Shown: in pieces, positions 8,790-17,623 of the stretch
Numbering within the stretch: the first letter of the stretch is position 1
How the letters are laid out: each line of letters starts with the position of its first letter
DNA from: Candidatus Pelagibacter sp.
GTDB taxonomy: Bacteria; Pseudomonadota; Alphaproteobacteria; Pelagibacterales; Pelagibacteraceae
Assembly: GCA_028227525.1 (NCBI GenBank)
Contig: JAOJAE010000004.1
Location: 10,683 to 74,682 of the forward strand
DNA length: 64,000 bases
Reading direction: 5' to 3'
Position numbers and translations under genes: made by a program
Notes under the pieces: generated by a model
Told to the model about the DNA's origin: nothing
The model's input: the letters and a program-made list of their open reading frames with translations, nothing else
The model's database searches: none

Positions 8790-9251
8790 ATGTTAAAATA
8801 TTTATTTTCCATATTGTTAAGTTTAATATTTTTTAATTCATCACTAGCCAAAGATATAAGTATCCAAGAAAATATAAAACTTACCTTTATGTGTGATCTA
8901 GATAAAAAAATAATAAAAAATTCAGAATATAATTATCAAACTTTTTTAGCTAAAGATTTAGATGAAAAGAGTTTGGGTAAATTTGAAATTGAAGCAATAA
9001 AACCAGAAAAGCTTTTAATAAGTGGACTATCCTTGTTTCTTTCAAAATCAGAAAAATTAAATGTTAAAATTGTAAATAAAGACGTAGTTTTATTTAAAGC
9101 AGTAGATAAAGAAAAGAACTATTCTGAGTCAGCCATAATTGACAGAAAATCTGGTGAATTAATTCATGAAATTACAAGAAATATTAAAAGTGAAAACTCT
9201 GAAAAAGATATTTCTTTTTACTCATGCAGTAAAATGGAGGAAAAAGTCTGA
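8790..9251 (+). CDS. Secreted hypothetical protein, 153 aa
   Basis: I do not recognise this family. The 153-residue product starts with a signal peptide (MLKYLFSILLSLIFFNSSLA). A lysine-rich, mostly beta-looking mature part follows, with two cysteines (in TFMCDLDKK and FYSCSKMEE) that could form a disulfide in the periplasm. It lies after the tmoX terminator and before a MORN-repeat gene, in the gap that separates tmoX from tmoW. No link to TMAO uptake can be read from the sequence. Confidence 0.65.
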   Translation: MLKYLFSILLSLIFFNSSLAKDISIQENIKLTFMCDLDKKIIKNSEYNYQTFLAKDLDEKSLGKFEIEAIKPEKLLISGLSLFLSKSEKLNVKIVNKDVVLFKAVDKEKNYSESAIIDRKSGELIHEITRNIKSENSEKDISFYSCSKMEEKV

Positions 9252-9285
9252 TTTTTTTTTAAACGATTTTGTGTAAAATATTATT

Positions 9286-9663
9286 ATGAAAAAATATATC
9301 ACTACTATAATTTTAACTTTGTTAATCACATCTTTTGCATTTGCTAGAAGTACGGGTTGTAAAGAAGGAAATTGTGATAATGGCTATGGCAAGTGGGTTT
9401 ATACAGACAAAACAACCTATGAAGGTGAATGGGTTGGAACAAAAAAACATGGTCAAGGAACTGAAACTTGGCCAAATGGATATATCTATAAAGGCGAATT
9501 TAAAAATAGCGAGTGGAGCGGCATTGGAACTCTAAACTTTCCCGATGGCTCTACTTATGAAGGTGAGTGGGCTAAGGGATTTATGAATGGTCAAGGCACT
9601 TTTACGTGGTCTGATGGAAAACAAAAATCTGGAACATGGATAAATGGAAAGTTACAAGAGTAA
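9286..9663 (+). CDS. Exported MORN-repeat protein
   Basis: This 125-residue protein has a signal peptide (MKKYITTIILTLLITSFAFA) followed by about four MORN repeats. Repeat cores are YEGEWVGTKKHGQGTETW, YKGEFKNSEWSGIGTLNF and YEGEWAKGFMNGQGTFTW, plus a final degenerate SGTWINGKLQE. MORN repeats form short beta-hairpin ladders and mediate membrane or protein contacts; a catalytic function is not expected. A cysteine pair (GCKEGNCDNGYG) precedes the repeats. The stop TAA overlaps the next ATG by one base, so the two genes are coupled. Confidence 0.8.
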   Translation: MKKYITTIILTLLITSFAFARSTGCKEGNCDNGYGKWVYTDKTTYEGEWVGTKKHGQGTETWPNGYIYKGEFKNSEWSGIGTLNFPDGSTYEGEWAKGFMNGQGTFTWSDGKQKSGTWINGKLQE

Positions 9664-10214
9664 TGTCAAAAGAAAATTATTTATTTAAAATAAAAGAGTT
9701 GCCAGAAACTATTAAGCAATTTGGTGGCCTAGCACTCTTAATGATAATTGTGATATTATCTTTTGCTATCTTAAATAACATCTTTGGTGAAGGAGATGAA
9801 CTTGTCGCAAAAATGAAAATTGAAGAAGAGAGAATTGCTGAAGCAAGAAAACTAGATAAATTAATTTCAAGTTTGCCATCAGGAATTTTAGTATCTTTTG
9901 ATGGAACTGATCATTTTAGACTTACTGATGAAGTTTATGAGAAAGTTTGTAAAGCTACAAAACTTATTCCACAACGCGCAATAATGGGAGCAAATTTTTT
10001 AAACTATAGAGCTCATGAGCTATATACAATGAATGGTAATAAAATAAGTGACACATTTGTAAAATGGGACAAAGAAAAAAATAAATGTTTTGCAGGTTTT
10101 GTAGTGAGTGGAGAAAATGTTGGTGTTGATGAAACAATTACTGTTAGTGGTGAAGCTTTAAGTTTTTTAAGCACAGGAATTGATACAAGAGTTTATTATA
10201 TAAAAAATTTTTAA
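9663..10214 (+). CDS. Single-pass membrane hypothetical protein, 183 aa
   Basis: I do not recognise the family. The start chosen is the ATG that overlaps the MORN gene's stop (TAATG); an in-frame ATG 27 bases upstream would intrude into that gene. One transmembrane helix (FGGLALLMIIVILSFAILNN, about residues 21-40) is followed by a short charged coil (EGDELVAKMKIEEERIAEARKL split by the helix end). The remaining soluble domain of about 120 residues has two cysteines (KVCKAT and KCFAGF) and probably faces the periplasm. With the preceding exported proteins it may form a small envelope unit inserted inside the tmo locus. Confidence 0.65.
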   Translation: MSKENYLFKIKELPETIKQFGGLALLMIIVILSFAILNNIFGEGDELVAKMKIEEERIAEARKLDKLISSLPSGILVSFDGTDHFRLTDEVYEKVCKATKLIPQRAIMGANFLNYRAHELYTMNGNKISDTFVKWDKEKNKCFAGFVVSGENVGVDETITVSGEALSFLSTGIDTRVYYIKNF

Positions 10215-10278
10215 GGGGGAAAAAAATAATTATATCGATTTTAATTTATCTTAATTTCGTATAACCTAATTTTAAGTT

Positions 10279-11310
10279 ATGTCTGATCCAATAATCAAAT
10301 GTGAAGGTGTTTATAAAATTTTTGGAGAAAATGCCAAAAAAATGCTTGATGAAGCTAATGGCAATGTAGATGCAAAAACTTTTCAGGATAATGGTTGTAT
10401 TGTAGGAGTTAATAATGCTTCTTTTGAAGTTTCAAAAGGAGAAATGTTAGTTGTAATGGGTTTATCTGGCTCAGGTAAATCAACTTTATTAAGATGTATT
10501 TCTAGATTAACAGATGCAACAGGTGGAAAAATTTTTATAGAAGGTCAGGACTTGCTTCAGCTGAATAACAAAGAGCTAATAGATTTAAGACGAAATAAAA
10601 TGGGAATGGTTTTTCAAAGCTTTGCTCTATTACCGCATAAAACAGTATTGGAAAATATTGCTTTTCCACTTCAAATTAAAGGAATTAAAATTGAAGATAG
10701 CATTAGTAAAGCAATGGAAATGGTAAAATTAGTTGGTCTTGATGGAAGAGAAAACTATTTTCCAAGAGAACTCTCTGGAGGTCAACAACAAAGAGTAGGT
10801 ATTGCTAGATCCTTAGCTGTAGAACCAGACATATGGTTTTTAGATGAGCCTTTTTCCGCACTGGATCCACTAATACGAAAAGAAATGCAAGATGAGTTTT
10901 TAAGACTTCAAGAAAAATTGCAAAAAACAATAATGTTTATTACGCATGATTTTGATGAAGCGTTAAAACTAGCTGATCGAATTGCGATAATGAAAGATGG
11001 TATTATTGAACAATTAGATACACCAGCCAATATTGTTTTAAATCCTGCAACAGAATATGTAAGAAAATTTACTGAAGAAGTACCTAGAGAAAAAGTTTTA
11101 ATAATAGAGGATGTGATGGAAGCATCTGTTAAAGATAATTTAAGTGATTTGAAAGTCTCAAAAGATGAAATTATTGAAAATGTAGCAGAAAAAATTCTAA
11201 CTCAAGAAAAAACAGTAGCTGTAGTAGATGAAAATAATCAAATTGTAGGTTCTATAAATCCATCAAAAATTATTAATACAGTTTTTGGAGGACGTAAAAA
11301 TAACAGTTAA
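10279..11310 (+). CDS. tmoW: TMAO/betaine ABC transporter ATP-binding protein
   Basis: This 343-residue ProV/OpuAA-type ATPase shows Walker A GLSGSGKST (61-69), signature LSGGQQQ (165-171) and Walker B IWFLDEP, with the H-loop in MFITHDFDEA. A C-terminal extension of roughly 80 residues resembles the CBS-type regulatory tail of this family. It would energise uptake through the permease whose gene begins four bases downstream. Three small genes and a terminator separate it from tmoX, so it may have its own promoter in the A/T-rich 64 bases upstream. The specific ligand is inferred from context. Confidence 0.88.
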   Translation: MSDPIIKCEGVYKIFGENAKKMLDEANGNVDAKTFQDNGCIVGVNNASFEVSKGEMLVVMGLSGSGKSTLLRCISRLTDATGGKIFIEGQDLLQLNNKELIDLRRNKMGMVFQSFALLPHKTVLENIAFPLQIKGIKIEDSISKAMEMVKLVGLDGRENYFPRELSGGQQQRVGIARSLAVEPDIWFLDEPFSALDPLIRKEMQDEFLRLQEKLQKTIMFITHDFDEALKLADRIAIMKDGIIEQLDTPANIVLNPATEYVRKFTEEVPREKVLIIEDVMEASVKDNLSDLKVSKDEIIENVAEKILTQEKTVAVVDENNQIVGSINPSKIINTVFGGRKNNS

Positions 11311-11313
11311 AAT

Positions 11314-13467
11314 ATGGAATTGATAAAAAAATACCCCAAATTATTTCAGTGGTTATTTTTATTAATTGTATTTTTTGCTCTATGTTTTGCAATTGATGTT
11401 CCAGAAACATACAATTTTATAAGAGGACAGGCAGAATTTATTAAAGATCCTAACCAAAGTTCATACGTCTTATTTGGTAAAGAGGTAAGATATTATGCTT
11501 TTGATGTCTTTTGGAGATTGCCTCCACTTCTTGGGTGGCTTCCTATTTGGATAAATGACTCTTTATTTTTCTTAATGAATGAGTGGATGCCAATGGAGTT
11601 TTGGAACGAAGATACTCAGGAATTTAAAACTCGTCCCTTAGTGTTACAAATTACAAGAAATGTTACCTCTTTTATGACTTTTCTCATTGACTTAATAAGA
11701 GAAATTTTATTGGGTGGACTTAATACTATTGTTGCATTTTCGAGTTGGGATTGGATCGATGCAAATCCGTGGGCAGAATTACCAGGATTGCCATGGACAA
11801 TCGTAGCAGCAGGGGCAACAATATTAGCATATAAACTTAGTGGTAAAGGGCTTGCATTATTTGCTGCTTTAGTGATGGTTTATATTTCCATTTTTGGTCA
11901 ATGGAAACCTTCAATGCAAACACTCTCTTTTATATTAGTAGCTGCACCATTATCATTTATTTTTGGTTTAGGTTTGGGTGTGGCAGCATTTAAAAGTAAA
12001 CGAGTTGAGAAAGCTTTATATCCCATACTTTTAGTAATGCAGACTATGCCTCAATATGCAGTTTTAGTTCCAGCAATTGTTCTTTTTGGAGTAGGTGATC
12101 ATGCGGCTGTAATCATAACTATGGTTGTTGCAGTTCCTCCAATGATACTATTAACCTTATTGGGTCTAAGAGGAATATCTCCTGAGGTTATTGAAGCGGG
12201 TAAAATGAGCGGATGTAGTAATTGGCAATTGATGTCTAAAGTATTAATTCCAACAGCTAGAAGAGATATTTTAATTGGAGTTAACCAGGTTATCATGGTT
12301 TGTTTTTCAATGGCAGTTATATCAGCTTTTATAGGTGCTAAAGGTTTAGGATTTAATTTATTGTTAGCACTAAATCAGCTTAACATTGGATTAGCATTAG
12401 AAGCAGGACTATGTATTAGTTTGATTGCAATACTTTTGGATAAAATGTCTTTAGCTTGGGCAAATAAACAAATTGATTATTTTGGCAACTTAACTTTTTT
12501 TCAACGTCATAAAAATACATTCTTTTTTGGAGTAGCAGTAATATTGGGAATATTATTTGCATACTTTGGATCTTTTTATTTTAAAGAGGGGTATAATTAT
12601 CTTTTTGAAGTCCCACACAACAAAGGAATATCAACAGCTGATTTTTGGAATAAAGGTGTTGATTGGATTTTTGATACTTTCTTTGTATACATAAAAGCAT
12701 TTAACACTTGGTTGATTGTAGATGTGCTTCAGCCAATGCGTGCTTTGTATTTAAGAATGCCTGCCGTAGCAACATTGGTTTTAGTAGTAGGGGCGGGATA
12801 TATAATTGGTGGTGTTCGATCTGCTTTAGTTGTTTGTGGATTGACATTATTTATAGCATTAAGCCCATGGTGGGATAGAGCTTTAGTTACAACTTACATG
12901 GCAACTTTTGGAGTTATTATATCTTGTATAATCGGATTTACAGTTGGCACTTTGTGTTTTCAGAATAAAAGTTCAGCAAGTTTTATGTTGGGAGTTTGTG
13001 ATATTTTCCAAACTTTTCCATCATTTGTATATTTAATACCTGTAATGATGCTTTTTGGAATAACAGACACATCCGTATTAATTGCAGTAATAGTTTATGC
13101 AACTATACCTGCAACAAGATATACTATTGAGGGTTTAAGAAGTGTTCCAACTGCATTACATGATGCTGCAACAATGTCGGGCGTAACTAAATTTCAAAGA
13201 TTATTTAAAATAGAATTTCCTCTTGCTTTTCCACATATGATGCTTGGATTAAATCAAACGATCGTATTTGCTTTATTTATGGTGATTATTGGCGCATTTA
13301 TTGGAACAGAGGATCTGGGACAATACATTTTAAAAGCTTTATCTGATAAAAATGGTGCAGGAATAGGATTAACATTAGGAATCTGCGTTGCGTTCATAGG
13401 ATTAATTTTTGATAATCTAATTAGAACCTGGGTTAATCAAAGAAAAAAACATCTCGGAATTCAATAA
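11314..13467 (+). CDS. tmoV: TMAO/betaine ABC transporter permease, double-domain
   Basis: This 717-residue permease is a head-to-tail fusion of two ProW-type membrane domains. Each carries an EAA-type loop that contacts the ATPase: EAGKMSGCSNWQLMSKV in the first half and DAATMSGVTKFQRLFKI in the second. Typical ProW proteins have one domain and about 300-350 residues; fused forms are common in SAR11-like genomes. It has many predicted membrane helices plus an N-terminal segment with several Trp-rich stretches (residues 60-90). It follows the ATPase gene after three bases and is transcribed with it. Confidence 0.87.
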   Translation: MELIKKYPKLFQWLFLLIVFFALCFAIDVPETYNFIRGQAEFIKDPNQSSYVLFGKEVRYYAFDVFWRLPPLLGWLPIWINDSLFFLMNEWMPMEFWNEDTQEFKTRPLVLQITRNVTSFMTFLIDLIREILLGGLNTIVAFSSWDWIDANPWAELPGLPWTIVAAGATILAYKLSGKGLALFAALVMVYISIFGQWKPSMQTLSFILVAAPLSFIFGLGLGVAAFKSKRVEKALYPILLVMQTMPQYAVLVPAIVLFGVGDHAAVIITMVVAVPPMILLTLLGLRGISPEVIEAGKMSGCSNWQLMSKVLIPTARRDILIGVNQVIMVCFSMAVISAFIGAKGLGFNLLLALNQLNIGLALEAGLCISLIAILLDKMSLAWANKQIDYFGNLTFFQRHKNTFFFGVAVILGILFAYFGSFYFKEGYNYLFEVPHNKGISTADFWNKGVDWIFDTFFVYIKAFNTWLIVDVLQPMRALYLRMPAVATLVLVVGAGYIIGGVRSALVVCGLTLFIALSPWWDRALVTTYMATFGVIISCIIGFTVGTLCFQNKSSASFMLGVCDIFQTFPSFVYLIPVMMLFGITDTSVLIAVIVYATIPATRYTIEGLRSVPTALHDAATMSGVTKFQRLFKIEFPLAFPHMMLGLNQTIVFALFMVIIGAFIGTEDLGQYILKALSDKNGAGIGLTLGICVAFIGLIFDNLIRTWVNQRKKHLGIQ

Positions 13468-13475
13468 ATTAAAAA

Positions 13476-13634
13476 ATGAAAAATGAAACAATCAACATGA
13501 TTGGATGGGTTTTGTTTATAATTTCAGCAATTGGATTTATAATATCTAGTATTGGTAATTTTTGGGCAATGTTTGGAAGTTTATTCTTTTTAATCGCCTG
13601 TTTTGTTTTTTTGATTCCTTATTTTAAAAAATAA
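13476..13634 (+). CDS. Small membrane protein, 52 aa
   Basis: A 52-codon ORF starts eight bases after tmoV. It begins MKNETINMIGW and encodes two hydrophobic helices (about residues 9-26 and 31-48) ending in YFKK. No family is recognised. The hydrophobic pattern, the position in the operon and the lack of competing frames make a real small gene plausible. It could be an accessory of the permease or an unrelated membrane peptide. Confidence 0.5.
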   Translation: MKNETINMIGWVLFIISAIGFIISSIGNFWAMFGSLFFLIACFVFLIPYFKK

Positions 13635-13659
13635 GATTAAAAATATCTTAGTATTATAT

Positions 13660-14991
13660 CTATTTGTTTAAAAAAGTTTTCAAAGAGTCATCCATTGCTT
13701 TCTCCCAAGGTGTGTGGTGAACTGGACCAGTAGAACCAGTCACAGGTGAAGAAAAAGATTTATTTCTGTAAGTCATAATATCTTCAACTTTGTGATGCTC
13801 CCATTCTTTAAAATGTTTTCTAATTAACTCAAAATCAATTTTGGGATAATCAGATAAAGAATGAAGTTCTTTTGTATATTCTGTTTGAAAATCGATCATT
13901 TGATCTGGGTTTTCTAATTTTTCTTCCATTGAAACCCATTTATTAATATCATCTTTAATATCAGTTTCACTTGGGATTGTAATTTTACCCATTATAACAT
14001 CTCTTGCGAACCAAGCTTGACAATCAAACATATTAAAAGTGTGAAATTGATCTTGCATTCCTAAGTACATTAACTTGTGATTATTTTCCCAAATAACCCC
14101 TTTATATAATTTTGGTGGATATAATCTGTTATGTGTTTGAAGTTTAAGATCTTCTGTAAGAAAAGGAAAATGATGAAGATAACCGGTGCATAGAATTACA
14201 GCATCTGCCTCTTGTTCGTGACCATCTTTAAAAATTGCCTTGTTACCTTCAAGTCTATCAAGATGGTAAACTTCTTTCATTCCTTTAGGCCATTTAAATC
14301 CCATTGGATTATGCCTGTATCCAATAGTTACACTTTTTGCTCCATATTTATGGCATTGTAAAGCCACATCTTCTGCAGAATAACTACTACCAAGAACAAT
14401 AACATTTTTTCCTCTAAATTCTTCAGCATCTCTAAAATCATGTGAATGCATTATTCTTCCAGGAAAAGATTTCATCCCAGGATATTCTGGAATAAAAGGA
14501 ACTGAGAAGTGACCTGTGGAGACTACAACATAATCAAATGTTTCATTTAAAATTGTATTATTTTTCTTATCTCTATAAGTCAGATTAAAACTATCATTGT
14601 TATATGTAACATTTGTTACAGTTGTGTTGAATTTAATTTTATTTTTAAGATTTCCTTTTTTCACTCTTCCAAGAATGTAATCATACAAAACTTCTCTAGG
14701 TGGAAATGATGGTATTGGATAGCCAAAATGTTCATCAAAAGAATAATCAGCAAACTCAAGACACTCTTTTGGTCCATTGGACCAAAGATATCTATACATG
14801 CTATTTGGAATAGGGTCTCCATATTGATCAGAACCAGTTCTCCAACTGTAATTCCATAAACCACCCCAATCGTCTTGTTTATCAAAACATACAATTTCAG
14901 GTATTTTTTCACCTTTTTTTTCAGCTTGTTCAAATGATCTTAGCATTGATAATCCACAGGGACCTGCACCAATTATAGCAATTTTTGTCAT
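13660..14991 (-). CDS. tmm: Trimethylamine monooxygenase (flavin-containing monooxygenase)
   Basis: This 443-residue FMO oxidises trimethylamine to TMAO with NADPH and O2; related enzymes also accept dimethyl sulfide. It has the FAD motif GAGPCG (8-13), the FMO signature FxGxxxHxxxF at residues 176-186 (FPGRIMHSHDF), and the NADPH motif GSSYSA (201-206). The length fits bacterial Tmm rather than longer Baeyer-Villiger enzymes. It sits 3' of and convergent to tmoV, so TMA entering the cell would be converted to TMAO and then demethylated by Tdm. It is divergent from glpK across 115 bases with no clear operator. Confidence 0.9.
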   Translation of the reverse strand: MTKIAIIGAGPCGLSMLRSFEQAEKKGEKIPEIVCFDKQDDWGGLWNYSWRTGSDQYGDPIPNSMYRYLWSNGPKECLEFADYSFDEHFGYPIPSFPPREVLYDYILGRVKKGNLKNKIKFNTTVTNVTYNNDSFNLTYRDKKNNTILNETFDYVVVSTGHFSVPFIPEYPGMKSFPGRIMHSHDFRDAEEFRGKNVIVLGSSYSAEDVALQCHKYGAKSVTIGYRHNPMGFKWPKGMKEVYHLDRLEGNKAIFKDGHEQEADAVILCTGYLHHFPFLTEDLKLQTHNRLYPPKLYKGVIWENNHKLMYLGMQDQFHTFNMFDCQAWFARDVIMGKITIPSETDIKDDINKWVSMEEKLENPDQMIDFQTEYTKELHSLSDYPKIDFELIRKHFKEWEHHKVEDIMTYRNKSFSSPVTGSTGPVHHTPWEKAMDDSLKTFLNK

Positions 14992-15106
14992 TAATTTTCT
15001 CCAGTAAATATTTTATATGTTTTATTTACTCACAAAATATAAGAAATTAAAAGAATTAATTATTCAATGTATGCAATATTTAATTAAATAATTTATAATT
15101 TGCTCA

Positions 15107-16585
15107 GTGAAAAAACTTATTCTTTCAATTGACCAAGGAACTACTTCGAGTAGATCAATCTTGTTTGATTTAAAAGGAAGAAAAGTTTTTTCTTCTCAAT
15201 ATGAGTTTCAACAAATTTTTCCAAAATCAGGGTGGGTTGAACATAATCCAGAGGAAATTTGGAAGGTGACTTTAAAAACAATTAGACAATCAATTAAAAA
15301 AAGTAAAAATTTAAAAGCAAAGGTGATTTCAATTGGAATTACAAACCAAAGAGAGACAACAATTCTTTGGGATAAAAAGAGTGGCAAACCAGTATATAAT
15401 GCAATTGTTTGGCAAGATAGAAGAACAAGTAAAATTTGTGAAAATCTAAAAAAAAGAAAATTAGAAAATTTATTTAGGCAAAAAACTGGGCTATTTATTG
15501 ATCCATACTTTTCAGCAACAAAAGTAAAATGGATATTAGATAATGTTTCAATATCAAAAAAACTTTTGAAAAATAAACAATTGATGTTTGGAACAATTGA
15601 TACTTTTTTAATTTGGAGATTAACGAATAAAAAACATCATTTTACTGACGCAACTAATGCAAGTAGAACTATGATGTATAATATAAATTCAGATAAATGG
15701 GATGATGAAATCTTAAAAAAACTAAATATTTCAAAATCTATTTTACCAAAAGTAAAAAATTCTGCTGATGATTTTGGAACAACTTCTAAGAAAATTATAG
15801 GTGAAGAAATACCAATTAATGCAGTATTAGGAGACCAACAAGCAGCTGCAGTTGGGCAAGCTTGTTTTGATAAAGGTTCTGTTAAAAGTACATATGGCAC
15901 AGGCGCCTTTGCTATAATAAATACAGGAAATAAAAAAATTTTATCCAAAAATAAATTATTAACAACAATTTGCTACAGATTAAAAAATAAAAATACGTAT
16001 GCATTAGAGGGCTCTATATTTATTGCAGGTGCTGGTGTTCAATGGTTAAGAGATAAGATTAAACTGATTGATAATGCTAAAGAAACAGAAAAAATTTCAA
16101 AATCTATAGTTGATAACGATGGAGTATATGTTGTTCCAGCATTTACAGGTTTAGGAGCTCCTTATTGGAAAGCAGAAGCTAAGGGATTGATAACTGGATT
16201 AACGAGAAATACAGATTGGAAAAATTTAGTTAGAGCGGTAATAGAGTCAGTTGCTTATCAGAGTTATGATTTGTTTGATGCTATGAAAAAAGATGGATCT
16301 AGACCTAATATTATTAAAGTCGATGGTGGTATGGTAGCAAACGACTGGTTTTCTCAATTTTTATCTGACATTTTGAATACAAAAGTATTACGACCAGTTA
16401 TTCAAGAAACCACAGCATTAGGTGCAGCTTTCTTTGCAGGATATCAAGCAGGTGAATTTAAATCTCTAGAAGAAATAAAAAGTAAATGGAAAAAAGATGC
16501 CATTTTTAACCCTAAAATAAAGAAAAACTTAAGAATTAACTTATTGAAAGGGTGGCAACAAGCAATTAGAAAAACTTTAGCTTAA
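15107..16585 (+). CDS. glpK: Glycerol kinase
   Basis: This 492-residue FGGY-family kinase phosphorylates glycerol to sn-glycerol 3-phosphate. Visible landmarks are the N-terminal phosphate loop DQGTTSSRS (8-16), GITNQRETT, VWQDRRT, the catalytic-Asp segment GDQQAAAVGQ, and the ATP-site VDGGMVANDWF. The length matches E. coli GlpK. Translation starts at a GTG; no upstream ATG is in frame near it. It is the first of four close-packed genes, followed nine bases later by a GpsA-like dehydrogenase. Confidence 0.92.
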   Translation: MKKLILSIDQGTTSSRSILFDLKGRKVFSSQYEFQQIFPKSGWVEHNPEEIWKVTLKTIRQSIKKSKNLKAKVISIGITNQRETTILWDKKSGKPVYNAIVWQDRRTSKICENLKKRKLENLFRQKTGLFIDPYFSATKVKWILDNVSISKKLLKNKQLMFGTIDTFLIWRLTNKKHHFTDATNASRTMMYNINSDKWDDEILKKLNISKSILPKVKNSADDFGTTSKKIIGEEIPINAVLGDQQAAAVGQACFDKGSVKSTYGTGAFAIINTGNKKILSKNKLLTTICYRLKNKNTYALEGSIFIAGAGVQWLRDKIKLIDNAKETEKISKSIVDNDGVYVVPAFTGLGAPYWKAEAKGLITGLTRNTDWKNLVRAVIESVAYQSYDLFDAMKKDGSRPNIIKVDGGMVANDWFSQFLSDILNTKVLRPVIQETTALGAAFFAGYQAGEFKSLEEIKSKWKKDAIFNPKIKKNLRINLLKGWQQAIRKTLA

Positions 16586-16594
16586 TTTTAGTTT

Positions 16595-17623
16595 ATGAAA
16601 AAAATAATCATAATAGGTGCTGGCGCAATGGGATCTGCTTTTGCTGTTCCTTGTGTTGAAAACAATAACGATGTCACAATTGTTGGGACTCATTTAGAGG
16701 ATAATTTGATAAAAGAGATCATTTCAAATGATTATCTTCATCCTGGATTAAAAACAAAGCTTCCAAAACAAATAAAATTTATCCAATTCAATGGATTACA
16801 GCCTCTTTTAGAAAAAGATTTAGATTTAATTGTTGCAGGAATTAGCTCAATAGGAATTGAATGGTTTGCAAAACAAATATCTAAGAATTACAAAAAAAAA
16901 TTACCGATTGTTTTATTAACAAAAGGTTTATCAATAGTAGAAAATGAGCTTACAACTTTATCTAATAAAATTAAAAACATATTAGAAAAAAATGGTCACT
17001 CAGAAATTAATATTTCAGCCATCAAAGGTCCATGTTTAGCAGCTGGTTTAGCAAATAAAATGAGAACTGGAACAGTCATAGCCAATCAAAACATAAAAGA
17101 GTGTTTGTCATTAAAAAGTATTATTTCAACTAATTATTATTCTACAGAAATATCAGAAGATATCACTGGAGTAGAGTTATCAGGAGCAATCAAAAACATA
17201 TATTCAATGTTAATAGGTGCCTCTGAGGGATTAAGTAACTCAAAAGCTACAAAAGAAGTTCAATCTAAATATTTTTTAAATACTGCGGCCTCATTAATCC
17301 ATAGATCAATTTCAGAAATGGTTGAATTTGTTTCTCACTATGGAGGCAAAGCAGAAACAGTTTATGGTTTAGCAGGTCTTGGAGATTTGTATGTTAGTGC
17401 CATCGGTGGAAGAAATAGTTTAATGGGAAAGTATTTAGGTGAAGGCTACCTATATAATGAAGCTAAAGAAAAGTTTATGCAAAATGTTACTGTAGAAGGT
17501 GCTCAACTTGCTTTAGAAATTGGACCAAGAATACTTGAAGATCTAGATAATAAAAATTTTCCACTAATGTTTAATATGTTAAGTACTATTTGTGAAAATA
17601 AAAAATTAGAAATTAATTGGTAA
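16595..17623 (+). CDS. NAD(P)-dependent glycerol-3-phosphate dehydrogenase-like protein
   Basis: This 342-residue protein of the GpsA fold has an N-terminal Rossmann motif GAGAMGSAFA, TKGLS, GPCLAAGLA, the catalytic-lysine region GVELSGAIKNIYSM, GLAGLGDLYVSA and GRNSLMG. It would interconvert glycerol 3-phosphate and dihydroxyacetone phosphate. GPCLAAGLA departs from the usual GPSFA, and the operon with glycerol kinase suggests a catabolic paralogue rather than the housekeeping gpsA for lipid synthesis; that is an inference. The next gene starts directly after its stop codon. Confidence 0.85.
   Translation: MKKIIIIGAGAMGSAFAVPCVENNNDVTIVGTHLEDNLIKEIISNDYLHPGLKTKLPKQIKFIQFNGLQPLLEKDLDLIVAGISSIGIEWFAKQISKNYKKKLPIVLLTKGLSIVENELTTLSNKIKNILEKNGHSEINISAIKGPCLAAGLANKMRTGTVIANQNIKECLSLKSIISTNYYSTEISEDITGVELSGAIKNIYSMLIGASEGLSNSKATKEVQSKYFLNTAASLIHRSISEMVEFVSHYGGKAETVYGLAGLGDLYVSAIGGRNSLMGKYLGEGYLYNEAKEKFMQNVTVEGAQLALEIGPRILEDLDNKNFPLMFNMLSTICENKKLEINW

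Noticed and set aside
15637..15948. Open frame opposite glpK
   Set aside because: It is contained in the kinase gene, whose motifs are intact, and has no start signal or similarity that I recognise.
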